Positions 15,491 to 23,217 of a DNA stretch of 29,732 nt are shown piece by piece. Position 1 is the stretch's first letter, and every line of letters starts with the position of its first letter. The notes beneath the pieces were generated by a model. That model made no database searches, had not been told where the DNA came from, and saw only the letters and a program-made list of their open reading frames with translations. The position numbers and the translations under genes are program-made. Source of the DNA: RUG13615 sp040307715 (GTDB lineage: Bacteria > Bacillota > Clostridia > Peptostreptococcales > Anaerovoracaceae); the NCBI GenBank assembly GCA_040307715.1, contig JAWRJC010000065.1:1-29732 (forward strand), read 5' to 3'.

Positions 15491-16498
15491 ATGATGAATA
15501 AGAAACCCAATCTTGCAGTTGTCGGCGTCACCGGTGTTGTCGGAACCACGTTCCTCAAGGTGCTCGAAGAGAACGATTTCCCGTTTGAGAACCTCTACTT
15601 CATGGCGTCCGCCAGATCTGCAGGCAAAACCATCACTTTCAGAGGCAAGGACTACGTCGTCGAGGAACTGACCGAGCATTCGTTCGACAAGCCGATCGAC
15701 ATCGCCCTGTTCTCCGCAGGCGGCAGCGTCAGCGAAAAGTTCGCGCCGATCGCCGCGGCCCACGGTGTCACGGTCGTCGACAACTCCAGCCAGTGGAGAA
15801 TGGACCCGGATGTTCCGCTGGTCGTTCCGGAAGTCAATCCGGAAGCAGTTAAAGATGTCAAGAAAGGGATTATTGCAAACCCGAACTGCTCCACGATCCA
15901 GGCCATGCTGCCCCTGAAGGCGCTGCATGACAAATACGGCATCAAACGCATCGTCTATTCGACTTATCAGGCGGTCTCCGGCGCGGGCATGAAGGGCATC
16001 AACGATCTGAAAAACGGGATGGCGGGCAATGATACCTGCGTAGCCTTCCCCCACCCGATCGCGGGCAACTGCCTGCCGCAGATCGACGTCTTCCTCGACA
16101 ACGGCTATACCAAGGAAGAGATGAAGATGATCAACGAAACGCACAAGATCCTCGGTGATGATACCATCCCGGTGACCGCGACCTGCGTCCGCGTCCCTGT
16201 CTTCGACAGCCACAGCGAATCCATCAATGTCGAGCTGAAGACCCCGTTCGAAAGCATCGATGAGATCAGAGAGTGCTTCGCGGCCTTCCCGGGCATCGTC
16301 GTGCAGGACGATCCGGCGAACAGCGTATACCCGCTCGCCAGAGAAGCTGCCGGCAAGAACGAAGTCTTCGTCGGACGTATCCGCCGCGACTTCTCCGTCG
16401 AGAACGGCATCAACTTCTGGTGCGTTTCCGACAACATCCGCAAAGGGGCTGCGACGAACACCGTCCAGATCGCGGAGACCCTGCTCAGCGAAGAGTAA
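15491..16498 (+). CDS. asd: Aspartate-semialdehyde dehydrogenase
   Basis: Reduces aspartyl phosphate to aspartate semialdehyde with NADPH, the branch point to lysine, diaminopimelate, threonine and methionine. The 335-residue protein has a Rossmann motif VGVTGVVG (residues 11-18) and the active-site cysteine C133 in NPNCSTIQ. A conserved CVRVPV segment and the GRIRRD segment near residue 295 are also present. Two adjacent ATG codons (15491, 15494) follow AGGAGG; the first is taken, but the second has the more typical spacing. It is monocistronic, with its own promoter and terminator, and there is no dapA beside it. Confidence 0.95.
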   Translation: MMNKKPNLAVVGVTGVVGTTFLKVLEENDFPFENLYFMASARSAGKTITFRGKDYVVEELTEHSFDKPIDIALFSAGGSVSEKFAPIAAAHGVTVVDNSSQWRMDPDVPLVVPEVNPEAVKDVKKGIIANPNCSTIQAMLPLKALHDKYGIKRIVYSTYQAVSGAGMKGINDLKNGMAGNDTCVAFPHPIAGNCLPQIDVFLDNGYTKEEMKMINETHKILGDDTIPVTATCVRVPVFDSHSESINVELKTPFESIDEIRECFAAFPGIVVQDDPANSVYPLAREAAGKNEVFVGRIRRDFSVENGINFWCVSDNIRKGAATNTVQIAETLLSEE

Positions 16499-16513
16499 AC
16501 ACCATTCGTACAA

Positions 16514-16549
16514 AAGACGACCCCCGCATGCCATGCGGGGGTCTTTTAT
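16514..16549. terminator. Bidirectional terminator between asd and the Cys/Met lyase
   Basis: A 10-bp stem GACCCCCGCA/TGCGGGGGTC (16519-16543) with a 5-nt loop, an A run to the left and a T run to the right. It serves asd on the plus strand and the convergent gene on the minus strand. Confidence 0.85.
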
Positions 16550-16599
16550 TTGCATTCACTCTTTCCGTGCCACACTGCACTGCAGTTTCGTGCAGCAGT

Positions 16600-17802
16600 T
16601 CAGATCTGCGCGAGCGCCTGTTCGAAGTCCGCGATGATATCCGCCGGGTCTTCGAGCCCGATGGAGAGCCGCAGCAGGCCCATCGAGACGCCTGCCGCCT
16701 CACGGTCCGCCGGATCCATGTAGCGGTGCGATGTCTTGCCCGGGAAGATGATGATCGTTGCATAGCTGGCGAGTGTCGGAACGAGTTTGACGTTCTTAAG
16801 GGCTGCGATGAGCTTGCAGGCGCCTTCCTCCCCGCCTTCCACATCGAATGCGACCATCCCGCTGGCCATGCCGTTCTCAAAGCACCGGTCCGCGACTTCT
16901 TTATACGGGGAGCTGTCGAGCCCTGAATAGTATACCTTCTTGATCTTCGGATGCTTCTCAAGCCACTCGGCGACCGCTTTTGCATTGGCTGAATGCGCGC
17001 GCATGCGCAGATCCAGCGTCCGGAGGCTGCGGATCAGGAGCCACGCTTCGAAGGGGCCAATGATCGCGCCGGACTGTGTGAACTGATGGAAGACCGGCGT
17101 CATGTCCTCATTGCTGCCGCAGGAGATCCCGCCGGTGATGTCGCTGTGTCCGCACAGATACTTCGTAACGCTCTCTACGACCATGTCCGCGCCCAGATCG
17201 AGCGGCCGGCAGACCGGCGGCGTCGCGAAGGAGTTGTCCACGATCAGTTTGCATCCGTGCTTGTGCGCCATCTCGGCGGCAAACGGAATGTCCGCCGCGA
17301 CCATCAGCGGGTTGCAGATCGTTTCGGTATAGACGAGTTTGGTATTCGGGCGGAACGCCGCCTCAAAAGCTTCCCTGTCCTCGAAATCAACGAAAGTCGT
17401 CTCGACCCCGAAGCGCGCCAGATCGTCCTTCAGATAAAGGAATACGTCGCCGTACAGCACCGGTGAACTGACGATGTGATCGCCGGTCTTGATGTGCGCC
17501 AGAATGGTATTGATGATCGCCGCCATGCCGGAGGAGAAGAGGACCGCTCTTTCCCCGTTTTCCGCCTGTGCGACCATCTCCGCGGCTGCGTCGATCGTCG
17601 GGTTGCCGCAGCGCGTATAGATATAACCGAATTTTTCTTCTTCATAGACCGCGTCCAGCGTCTCGAGATCGTCGTAGATAAAGGCGGAAGACATATGCAT
17701 CGGCGTCACGATCGGCACTGTCAATGCCATCGCATCCGCCATCTTCTTCCCTGTTTCATAGCCGCAGGCCTGTGCCATTTTCGTACGCAGACTCTTTTCC
17801 AT
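16600..17802 (-). CDS. PLP-dependent trans-sulfuration enzyme (Cys/Met metabolism family)
   Basis: A 400-residue, full-length cytosolic enzyme of the cystathionine lyase / methionine gamma-lyase / O-acetylhomoserine sulfhydrylase family. The PLP lysine is K214 in SVTKYLCGHSD. The phosphate loop SSGMAAI is near residue 90, YTRCGNPT near 62, and the PLP-pairing aspartate is in IVDNSFATP (D189). Where methionine gamma-lyases have YGCT, this protein has Y117-G118-D119, so the hallmark cysteine is replaced by Asp. It is therefore unlikely to be a standard methionine gamma-lyase, and the substrate is left open. It lies 43 nt downstream of the homocysteine S-methyltransferase gene, so the pair probably handles homocysteine, cystathionine or methionine together. 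Confidence 0.85.
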   Translation of the reverse strand: MEKSLRTKMAQACGYETGKKMADAMALTVPIVTPMHMSSAFIYDDLETLDAVYEEEKFGYIYTRCGNPTIDAAAEMVAQAENGERAVLFSSGMAAIINTILAHIKTGDHIVSSPVLYGDVFLYLKDDLARFGVETTFVDFEDREAFEAAFRPNTKLVYTETICNPLMVAADIPFAAEMAHKHGCKLIVDNSFATPPVCRPLDLGADMVVESVTKYLCGHSDITGGISCGSNEDMTPVFHQFTQSGAIIGPFEAWLLIRSLRTLDLRMRAHSANAKAVAEWLEKHPKIKKVYYSGLDSSPYKEVADRCFENGMASGMVAFDVEGGEEGACKLIAALKNVKLVPTLASYATIIIFPGKTSHRYMDPADREAAGVSMGLLRLSIGLEDPADIIADFEQALAQI

Positions 17803-17845
17803 CTGATTTCTCCTTTCAAAAGGTTCTGATATGGTAAATGTCTAT

Positions 17846-18844
17846 CTACAGCTGTACTTTCTTCGGTTTGCCCATCGCCAGATACCGTTCTCTGGCATCT
17901 ACGACCTGGCGGATATGCGATTCCACCGTCGTGCAGCAGCCGCCCGCAGCAGCCGCGCCGGCAGCCATGTATTTCAGCGCGTATTCCCCGAAGTCGGGAC
18001 CGCCTTCTGATTTTGTCCAGGTCTTCGTGACCGGGTCATAGGTCTCGCCGCTGTTCGGATAGACAGCGACAGGAAGATCTGTTCCCTTCTTGAGTTCCCC
18101 GATCAGCGACACGATATATTCCGGTTTGGTGCAGTTGACACCGATCATCCTGAGATGCGGATGATCCTTGGACAGCGCCTCCGCACACTCCCGGACAAGT
18201 TCCCCTCTATTCGTGCGCATCCCGTCGCGGCAGGAAAAACTGATCCAGTAATCCTTTCCGAGATCTTCACCGGCCTTGGCAGCGATCAGCGCCTCCTTCA
18301 GAGACGGCTGCGTCTCGAAGAGAAGCACATCAGCGCCCGCTTCCGCGACCAGAGCGGCCCGTTCATAGTGGAATGCGTAGAGATCTTCTTCGCTCACTGT
18401 TTCCATATAAGCGCCTGTGTACTCGGAGCCGTCCGCCAGATAGACCCCGTACGGCCCCATTCCGGCAAGGCAGAGCGGATACGCCCGTCCGGCAGCTTCG
18501 CCTTCCTCCTGCCACCATTCGTCTCTGGCTTCGCAGAAGACTTCAACAGAGCGGCGGATGAGTGATTCCGCTTCTTCTTTGGTGTATCCTTTGTCCATCA
18601 AACCGGGGATCGTCGCCTGATAACTGGCGGTGATCCCGCAGTCCGCACCGGCATGGAAATAGTTCTTGTGTACTTGTTTGACCAGGTCCGGTTCTGCAGC
18701 GAGGACTTTTGCAGTCCAGAGGGCATCGTTCAGGTCGGCTCCCATCGCTTCCAGTGCCGTCGACATCGAACCGTCGATGACCATGACGCCGTTTTTCTCA
18801 ATTACGGAATCGATATCTGATTTCATTGCATGCGGTGTCATCAT
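17846..18844 (-). CDS. mmuM: Homocysteine S-methyltransferase
   Basis: Transfers a methyl group from S-methylmethionine (or S-adenosylmethionine) to homocysteine to make methionine. The 332-residue single-domain protein matches the Pfam S-methyl_trans family. Zinc ligands are C238 in GVNC and C303-C304 in GGCC; a DGSMST segment (24-29) and an ASYQAT segment (73-78) are also family hallmarks. The first of two adjacent ATG codons (18844) is taken, with GGAG 9 nt upstream. It leads a two-gene operon with the downstream PLP lyase. No S-methylmethionine permease is nearby, and the short leader has no SAM or T-box riboswitch. Confidence 0.92.
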   Translation of the reverse strand: MMTPHAMKSDIDSVIEKNGVMVIDGSMSTALEAMGADLNDALWTAKVLAAEPDLVKQVHKNYFHAGADCGITASYQATIPGLMDKGYTKEEAESLIRRSVEVFCEARDEWWQEEGEAAGRAYPLCLAGMGPYGVYLADGSEYTGAYMETVSEEDLYAFHYERAALVAEAGADVLLFETQPSLKEALIAAKAGEDLGKDYWISFSCRDGMRTNRGELVRECAEALSKDHPHLRMIGVNCTKPEYIVSLIGELKKGTDLPVAVYPNSGETYDPVTKTWTKSEGGPDFGEYALKYMAAGAAAAGGCCTTVESHIRQVVDARERYLAMGKPKKVQL

Positions 18845-18899
18845 AGATGAACGCTCCTTTCGTCAATTGGCTATTTAACGAATTTATTAACCTACTAAA

Positions 18900-18928
18900 A
18901 TTATAACCCCTGTATTTTGTATTTTCAT
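18900..18928 (-). promoter_or_regulatory. Promoter of the mmuM operon
   Basis: On the minus strand ATGAAA (18923-18928, 4 of 6 to consensus) and TATAAT (18900-18905) with a 17-nt spacer, giving a leader of about 50 nt. Confidence 0.55.
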
Positions 18929-18974
18929 GTTCTTTTGACATCATTTTCACAAAACAAGTGTTGCTTTGGAATAT

Positions 18975-19009
18975 AAAAAGACCCGGAGCATTCTCCGGGT
19001 CCCTTTTTT
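18975..19009 (-). terminator. Terminator after rpmF
   Basis: A 9-bp stem GACCCGGAG/CTCCGGGTC (18980-19001) with loop CATT is followed on the minus strand by five T. It isolates rpmF from the mmuM operon. Confidence 0.8.
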
Positions 19010-19030
19010 CTTTGCTTTTGTGCCGTCAGA

Positions 19031-19210
19031 CTATCTGCCCGCCATGACGTCCTTGCCGTCATAATAGTTGCAGTTCGGACAAACTCTATGCGGAAGCTTA
19101 GGCTCGTGGCACTGAGGACAGATCGAAAGCGCGGGCGCATGCATCTTCATGTTCTGGGAACGTCTGCTGTCCCTTTTCGCTTTGGACGTTTTTCTCTTGG
19201 GTACTGCCAT
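19031..19210 (-). CDS. rpmF: Ribosomal protein L32 (zinc form)
   Basis: A 59-residue component of the large ribosomal subunit. It begins MAVPKRKTSKAKR, as bacterial L32 does, and keeps the zinc ribbon CPQC (31-34) and CPNC (44-47), so this is the zinc-binding form. The ATG at 19210 has AAGGAGG upstream. It lies 135 nt downstream of ackA and has its own strong promoter and a terminator. The yceD/DUF177 gene that usually precedes rpmF is not present in that gap. Confidence 0.97.
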   Translation of the reverse strand: MAVPKRKTSKAKRDSRRSQNMKMHAPALSICPQCHEPKLPHRVCPNCNYYDGKDVMAGR

Positions 19211-19279
19211 CTCTACACCTCCTTAAAAAGATTTGATTTCCATCATGGGTGCGACACCTCACGGAATCGCAACGTGAAT

Positions 19280-19308
19280 AGTATACGACACGTGATATGG
19301 CTTGTCAA
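19280..19308 (-). promoter_or_regulatory. Strong sigma-A promoter of rpmF
   Basis: On the minus strand consensus TTGACA (19303-19308) and TATACT (19280-19285) with a 17-nt spacer, about 65 nt before the start codon. This is among the best promoters in the window, as expected for a ribosomal protein gene. Confidence 0.85.
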
Positions 19309-19345
19309 TCACTTTTCATTGAAAGCCGTCGCCCTTTTTTGGAGA

Positions 19346-20548
19346 CTAAGCGATGCCTTTGACCAGCTTGAGGGTATCTCTTGCGATCATGAGCTCTTCG
19401 TTGGTCGGGATGAGGATGATCTTGACCGGGCTGTCATCGCGGGAGATGATCATCTCCTTGCCGCGGACACGGTTCTTGACAACGTCGAGTTTGATGCCCA
19501 GGTTGCCAAGGTCGTTGCAGATGATGTCGCGCATGCCCATGTCGTTCTCACCGACGCCGGCGGTGAAGACGATCGCATCGACGCCGTTCATCTCAGCAAT
19601 GTACGCACCGATGTAGAAACGGACCTTGTGCGCGAAGACTTTCAGTGCGAGCTGTGCTCTCTCGTTGCCTTCTTCAGCAGCCGCTTCGATGTCGCGGAAG
19701 TCGCTGGAGACGCCGGAGATGCCCAGTACGCCGGACTCTTTGTTCAGGATCTCGTTCGCGACACCCTGATCCAGGTTCTCAGCCTGTCTCATGTAGGTAA
19801 CGATCGCCGGGTCGATATCGCCGGAACGGGTGCCCATGACCAGGCCTTCCAGCGGGGTGAAGCCCATGGAAGTGTCGATGCAGACGCCGCGCTTGATGGC
19901 GGAGACGGAAGCACCGTTGCCCAGGTGGCAGGTGATCAGCTTGAGATCATCCAGGTTGCAGTTCATGATGTCTGCAGCTCTCTCAGCAACATACTTGTGG
20001 GATGTGCCGTGGAAGCCGTAACGGCGGATGCCGTACTTTTCATAGAATCTGTACGGAATCGCATAGATGTAGGATTCCGGCGGCATGGTCTGATGGAACG
20101 CGGTATCAAAGACACCAACCATCGGTGTTTCGGGCATCAGCTCTCTGCAGGCCGCGATACCGAGGAGGTTCGGCGGGTTGTGGAGCGGTGCGAGCGGAAC
20201 GCACTCTTCCAGTGCTTTGATGACATCGTCGTCGATGATGACGGAATGCGCATACTTTTCGCCTGCGTGGACGACTCTGTGGCCGACAGCACCCAGCTCT
20301 GCCATGTCCTTCAGGACGCCGTGCTCAGGATCGACGATCGCGTCGAGGACCTGCGCGATGGCTTCCTTGTGTGTCTCCATCGGAACTTCTTTCTTGACTT
20401 TGTCTTCCCCGATCTTCTCGTGGGTGATGCAGCTGCCGTCCATGCCGATACGCTCGACAAGGCCTTTGGCCATGAGGACTTCGCCTTCCATGTTGATGAC
20501 CTGATACTTCAGGGACGAGCTGCCGCAGTTGATGACTAAGATCTTCAT
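19346..20548 (-). CDS. ackA: Acetate kinase
   Basis: Converts acetyl phosphate and ADP to acetate and ATP, the energy-yielding last step of acetate fermentation (reversible). The 400-residue protein is full length. The signatures are visible: VINCGSSSLKY at the start (N7 and S10-S12), HRVVHAGE near 110, FDTAFHQTMP near 146, FHGTSHKYV near 178, LITCHLGNG near 202 and the C-terminal IPTNEE. AAGGAG lies upstream of the ATG. No pta gene is adjacent in this window. The gene has a very good promoter of its own, although it lies in the same direction as tmcAL. No terminator separates it from rpmF, so some read-through is likely. Confidence 0.97.
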   Translation of the reverse strand: MKILVINCGSSSLKYQVINMEGEVLMAKGLVERIGMDGSCITHEKIGEDKVKKEVPMETHKEAIAQVLDAIVDPEHGVLKDMAELGAVGHRVVHAGEKYAHSVIIDDDVIKALEECVPLAPLHNPPNLLGIAACRELMPETPMVGVFDTAFHQTMPPESYIYAIPYRFYEKYGIRRYGFHGTSHKYVAERAADIMNCNLDDLKLITCHLGNGASVSAIKRGVCIDTSMGFTPLEGLVMGTRSGDIDPAIVTYMRQAENLDQGVANEILNKESGVLGISGVSSDFRDIEAAAEEGNERAQLALKVFAHKVRFYIGAYIAEMNGVDAIVFTAGVGENDMGMRDIICNDLGNLGIKLDVVKNRVRGKEMIISRDDSPVKIILIPTNEELMIARDTLKLVKGIA

Positions 20549-20587
20549 TCTCTACTCTCCTTTTGGTAATGGTTTATGCGAGCTCTG

Positions 20588-20607
20588 CCGCACCGGACTA
20601 AGTGCGG
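20588..20607 (-). promoter_or_regulatory. Small stem-loop in the ackA leader
   Basis: CCGCAC/GTGCGG arms with an 8-nt loop lie in the predicted leader of ackA, 40 nt before the start codon. There is no T run, so it is not a terminator; it may stabilise the mRNA 5' end. Confidence 0.3.
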
Positions 20608-20642
20608 TACGAGCATTTTGTTCTGTTCACACGAACATTAAA

Positions 20643-20671
20643 ATTATACGCTTTTAAGCGTTGTATTTCAA
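20643..20671 (-). promoter_or_regulatory. Sigma-A promoter of ackA with palindromic spacer
   Basis: On the minus strand TTGAAA (20666-20671) and TATAAT (20643-20648) with a 17-nt spacer. The spacer holds an inverted repeat, ACGCTT-2 nt-AAGCGT (20648-20661), abutting the -10, a typical place for a repressor operator. The leader is about 88 nt long. Confidence 0.75.
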
Positions 20672-20725
20672 GGGGTTGCGCCGTTTTTTAGATGCGCCGG
20701 ACACATCCTGAACATCCGCAGTTGT

Positions 20726-22027
20726 TCAAATCTCCCCCATGTATGCCCGTTTCACGTAATCGCTCTGCCGGTAAAGATCCCGTCCGGTCGCCTGATTGTA
20801 CAGATCCGCAGCGCGAATGTCGAGGGCTGCCAGGTCAGCTGCATTTCCGGCGGTCTCTGCGCCCTGACCGCGTTCGAACGTACCGAAAAGCGGCAGTGTG
20901 CAGCGCGGCTCGTCTTTCAGAAGGCGCAGCAGTCTGCGTCCTGCCGCAGACGCGGCAAGAATATGGCCGCAGAGCTGACCGGTGAGCGCAGCGGATTTCA
21001 GGTCCGTCTTTTCAAATCCGATGAGTGTATGCATCAGCATGCGGCTGATGGACGTGTACGGATAGCGTTTTGTTTTGACCGCCTCGATCAGGCTCTCCAT
21101 ATCGTTGCAGCGGCGGCGCGCATCAAGGATGCGGTTTTCCATTCCTTCTGTGACGCTGAAGATCTGCGCGAGGTCTCCGGCGGACATGGTGAGCAGTTTG
21201 CTCATGAGCATGTCGTAGAATCGCTCTTTCTGACCGAGCGCGTTCTGTTCTGCTGTCTTAAGAATCGCTTCTCGCGTGTTCTCCGGGATCGGCGCAGATG
21301 CCATGATGTCCGCGATCGATGCACGGATGTCAGCAGCACTGTCCGCCCCTCCGAGCCCCTCAAAGATGGCGCGGCGGATCGCACCGGCGCTCTCCGGGAG
21401 TGCGGGCAGCGGTGCGGCGGTCTCCGCGTTGTGCGGCATGGTGCCGGCCGCGGTTTCCGCATGGTGCGGCGCTGTCCGCGGGATGAGGACCGGTGTCATA
21501 CCACCCGCGAATTTGAGGTATTCGATGGCGAGGAGGTTGTTGGGCGCTGCCGCGGCTGTGCCGGCCGCGGGCCCGAGGCATTCCGCGATGGCCGTGCCGC
21601 GGGCTGCCGCGAACGAGCGGCCTGCAGCGAGTTCGCGGCGCAGCGCCTCCCGGTATTCCTCCGGTTCTTCGCGCAGCAGTTCTGCGGTCTTCTTCAGCAT
21701 CGGCAGATCCTGCGATTCCGCGCCGAACGCCACATGCGTCACCACGCCCAGGCGCTTCATGATCTCCATCGCGCCGAACGCAAAATACTCGGCGCTGTTG
21801 CACGCGTACGCGAACGGCAGTTCCAGCACGAGATCCGCTCCGTTCTCCGCGGCGATCTGCGCTCTGGTCCATTTATCCAGCAGCGCAGGTTCCCCGCGCT
21901 GCGTAAAGTCGCCGCTCATCACGCACACGACAAAATCGGCCGTACTTACCGCCCGGGCTTCCCCCAGGTGGTAAATATGGCCGGTATGCATCGGATCATA
22001 TTCAGCAGTGATCCCTACGATACGCAT
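20726..22027 (-). CDS. tmcAL: tRNA(Met) cytidine acetate ligase
   Basis: Uses acetate and ATP to form N4-acetylcytidine at wobble position 34 of elongator tRNA-Met (former name YlbM, nucleotidyltransferase fold). The 433-residue protein starts with the nucleotidyltransferase motif GITAEYDPMHTGHIYHL (about 5-21), followed by MSGDFTQRGEPA and the DLVLELPFAYACNSAEYFA segment, all typical. Two regions look expanded compared with what I would expect: an Ala-rich stretch near residue 155 and a short tandem repeat near residues 187-207. AGGGG precedes the ATG. It follows the coiled-coil gene by 29 nt and precedes ackA, the acetate producer. Confidence 0.92.
   Translation of the reverse strand: MRIVGITAEYDPMHTGHIYHLGEARAVSTADFVVCVMSGDFTQRGEPALLDKWTRAQIAAENGADLVLELPFAYACNSAEYFAFGAMEIMKRLGVVTHVAFGAESQDLPMLKKTAELLREEPEEYREALRRELAAGRSFAAARGTAIAECLGPAAGTAAAAPNNLLAIEYLKFAGGMTPVLIPRTAPHHAETAAGTMPHNAETAAPLPALPESAGAIRRAIFEGLGGADSAADIRASIADIMASAPIPENTREAILKTAEQNALGQKERFYDMLMSKLLTMSAGDLAQIFSVTEGMENRILDARRRCNDMESLIEAVKTKRYPYTSISRMLMHTLIGFEKTDLKSAALTGQLCGHILAASAAGRRLLRLLKDEPRCTLPLFGTFERGQGAETAGNAADLAALDIRAADLYNQATGRDLYRQSDYVKRAYMGEI
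21404..21469 (-). repeat. 33-nt tandem duplication inside tmcAL
   Basis: Two consecutive 33-nt units (21437-21469 and 21404-21436) each encode a PH-x-AETAA core with an 11-residue period. The DNA copies differ at several sites, so the duplication is not very recent. It falls in a low-complexity Ala/Pro stretch that is probably a loop. Confidence 0.7.
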
Positions 22028-22056
22028 GGTCGTCCCCTGCTGTTCAGCCGGAATGA

Positions 22057-22671
22057 CTACTCCAGATCGTCGTCGAGTTCCGCGTCGTAGTCGCTCACAG
22101 GAGCGGGCGCCGCACTGCCGACTTTTGTCATCTGCACGTTCGCGTCGTCAAGATTCATGGATGTCTTGTAAGCCATCTCCTTGATCTCGTCGCGGTTGGA
22201 AGCCAGCGTCGCGTTGACTTCATTGAAGGTCATCTCAAGACGCCCGAACATATCCTGGAAATAGGTCGAAGACAGTTCATCCATCTTTTCCTGGAAATCG
22301 AACAGGATCCCGTCGACATAGTCATAGGTGCTCATCTTGAGCTGGCGGATATTGTTCTCGGTGGTCATCATCAGCTGCTCCGCTCTTTCCTTGGCGCGGA
22401 CCATGATGTGATCGTTGTCGATGAGGTCTTCCGCCTCTTCCTCCGCCTTGCGGATGATGGTCTCGTATTCGTTTTTAGCTTCACCCAGGATGCGGTCTCT
22501 TTCGTTCTTGATCCATCTCGCCTGCTGAATCTCTTCCGGCAGTTCTGTGCGGATCTCTTTCACGATCTCAAGAAGCTCATTGCTGTCGACCATGATCTTG
22601 CCAGAAAGCGGGATCCCCGACGCAGTATCAACGATTTCTTCGATCTCATCCAAAAGCTCTAAAACTTTCAT
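22057..22671 (-). CDS. Coiled-coil protein of unknown function (V-ATPase subunit H / DivIVA-like)
   Basis: A 204-residue, highly charged helical protein. It has a predicted long coiled coil at about residues 45-125, rich in Glu, Lys, Arg and Ala, and an acidic tail (DYDAELDDDLE). There is no signal peptide or membrane segment. Similar proteins between coaD and ylbM/tmcAL in Clostridia are often labelled 'ATPase' or H+-ATPase subunit H; there is no nucleotide-binding motif here, so that name is misleading. The length and shape recall DivIVA-like scaffolds, but I cannot confirm the homology. AGGAG lies 6 nt before the ATG, 33 nt after coaD, inside the recG-tmcAL operon. Confidence 0.8.
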   Translation of the reverse strand: MKVLELLDEIEEIVDTASGIPLSGKIMVDSNELLEIVKEIRTELPEEIQQARWIKNERDRILGEAKNEYETIIRKAEEEAEDLIDNDHIMVRAKERAEQLMMTTENNIRQLKMSTYDYVDGILFDFQEKMDELSSTYFQDMFGRLEMTFNEVNATLASNRDEIKEMAYKTSMNLDDANVQMTKVGSAAPAPVSDYDAELDDDLE

Positions 22672-22704
22672 CTCAAACTCCTGTTTTTCTTTCTACTTTG
22701 AGCG

Positions 22705-23190
22705 CTATTTGACTTTCTTATCCATCTCTTCCAGCACGTTGTCCGGGACAAGCCCTTTGATGGAGCCGCCCAGCGAATGGACTTCCTTGGCCATGCTGGA
22801 ACTGATAAAACTGAATTGCGGGTCGGTCATCAGGAACACGGTCTCCACATCACCTTTGTAAAGACGCGCGTTCATCTGCGCCATCTGGATCTCGTATTCA
22901 AAATCCATTGTCGCGCGAAGACCGCGGATCACGACATTGAAGCCGTTCTCATTGACGTAATCCGCCAGAAGTCCGGAAAACATATCCACCTTGACATTCG
23001 GCAGATCTTCTGTCGCCTTGCGGATCATTTCCATCCGCTCCTCAAAACTGAACATCGACTTTTTCGACATATTGATGATAACACCGACGACGACCTCGCC
23101 GCACATGCGGGAAGCACGCCGGATGATGTCGAGATGTCCGTTTGTCAGCGGGTCGAACGACCCGGCATACAGTGCTTTGCCAGCCTTCAT
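22705..23190 (-). CDS. coaD: Phosphopantetheine adenylyltransferase
   Basis: Fourth step of coenzyme A synthesis: 4'-phosphopantetheine plus ATP to dephospho-CoA. The 161-residue protein has the nucleotidyltransferase motif GSFDPLTNGH (residues 10-19, with H19 of the TxGH type) and RGLRATMDFEYE near 90. The C-terminal ISSSMAKEV segment near residue 129 completes the family pattern. GGAGG precedes the ATG. It follows rsmD by 27 nt; the order recG-rsmD-coaD is classical in Firmicutes. Confidence 0.97.
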   Translation of the reverse strand: MKAGKALYAGSFDPLTNGHLDIIRRASRMCGEVVVGVIINMSKKSMFSFEERMEMIRKATEDLPNVKVDMFSGLLADYVNENGFNVVIRGLRATMDFEYEIQMAQMNARLYKGDVETVFLMTDPQFSFISSSMAKEVHSLGGSIKGLVPDNVLEEMDKKVK

Positions 23191-23217
23191 GTACTCCTCC
23201 AGTCTATGCGCATTTTA

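Noticed and set aside
18845..18970. SAM or T-box riboswitch before mmuM
   Set aside because: The predicted leader is only about 50 nt, with no stem set or specifier loop.
20680..20725. Terminator after tmcAL
   Set aside because: GAACA/TGTTC arms are present but there is no following T run, so no intrinsic terminator can be called.
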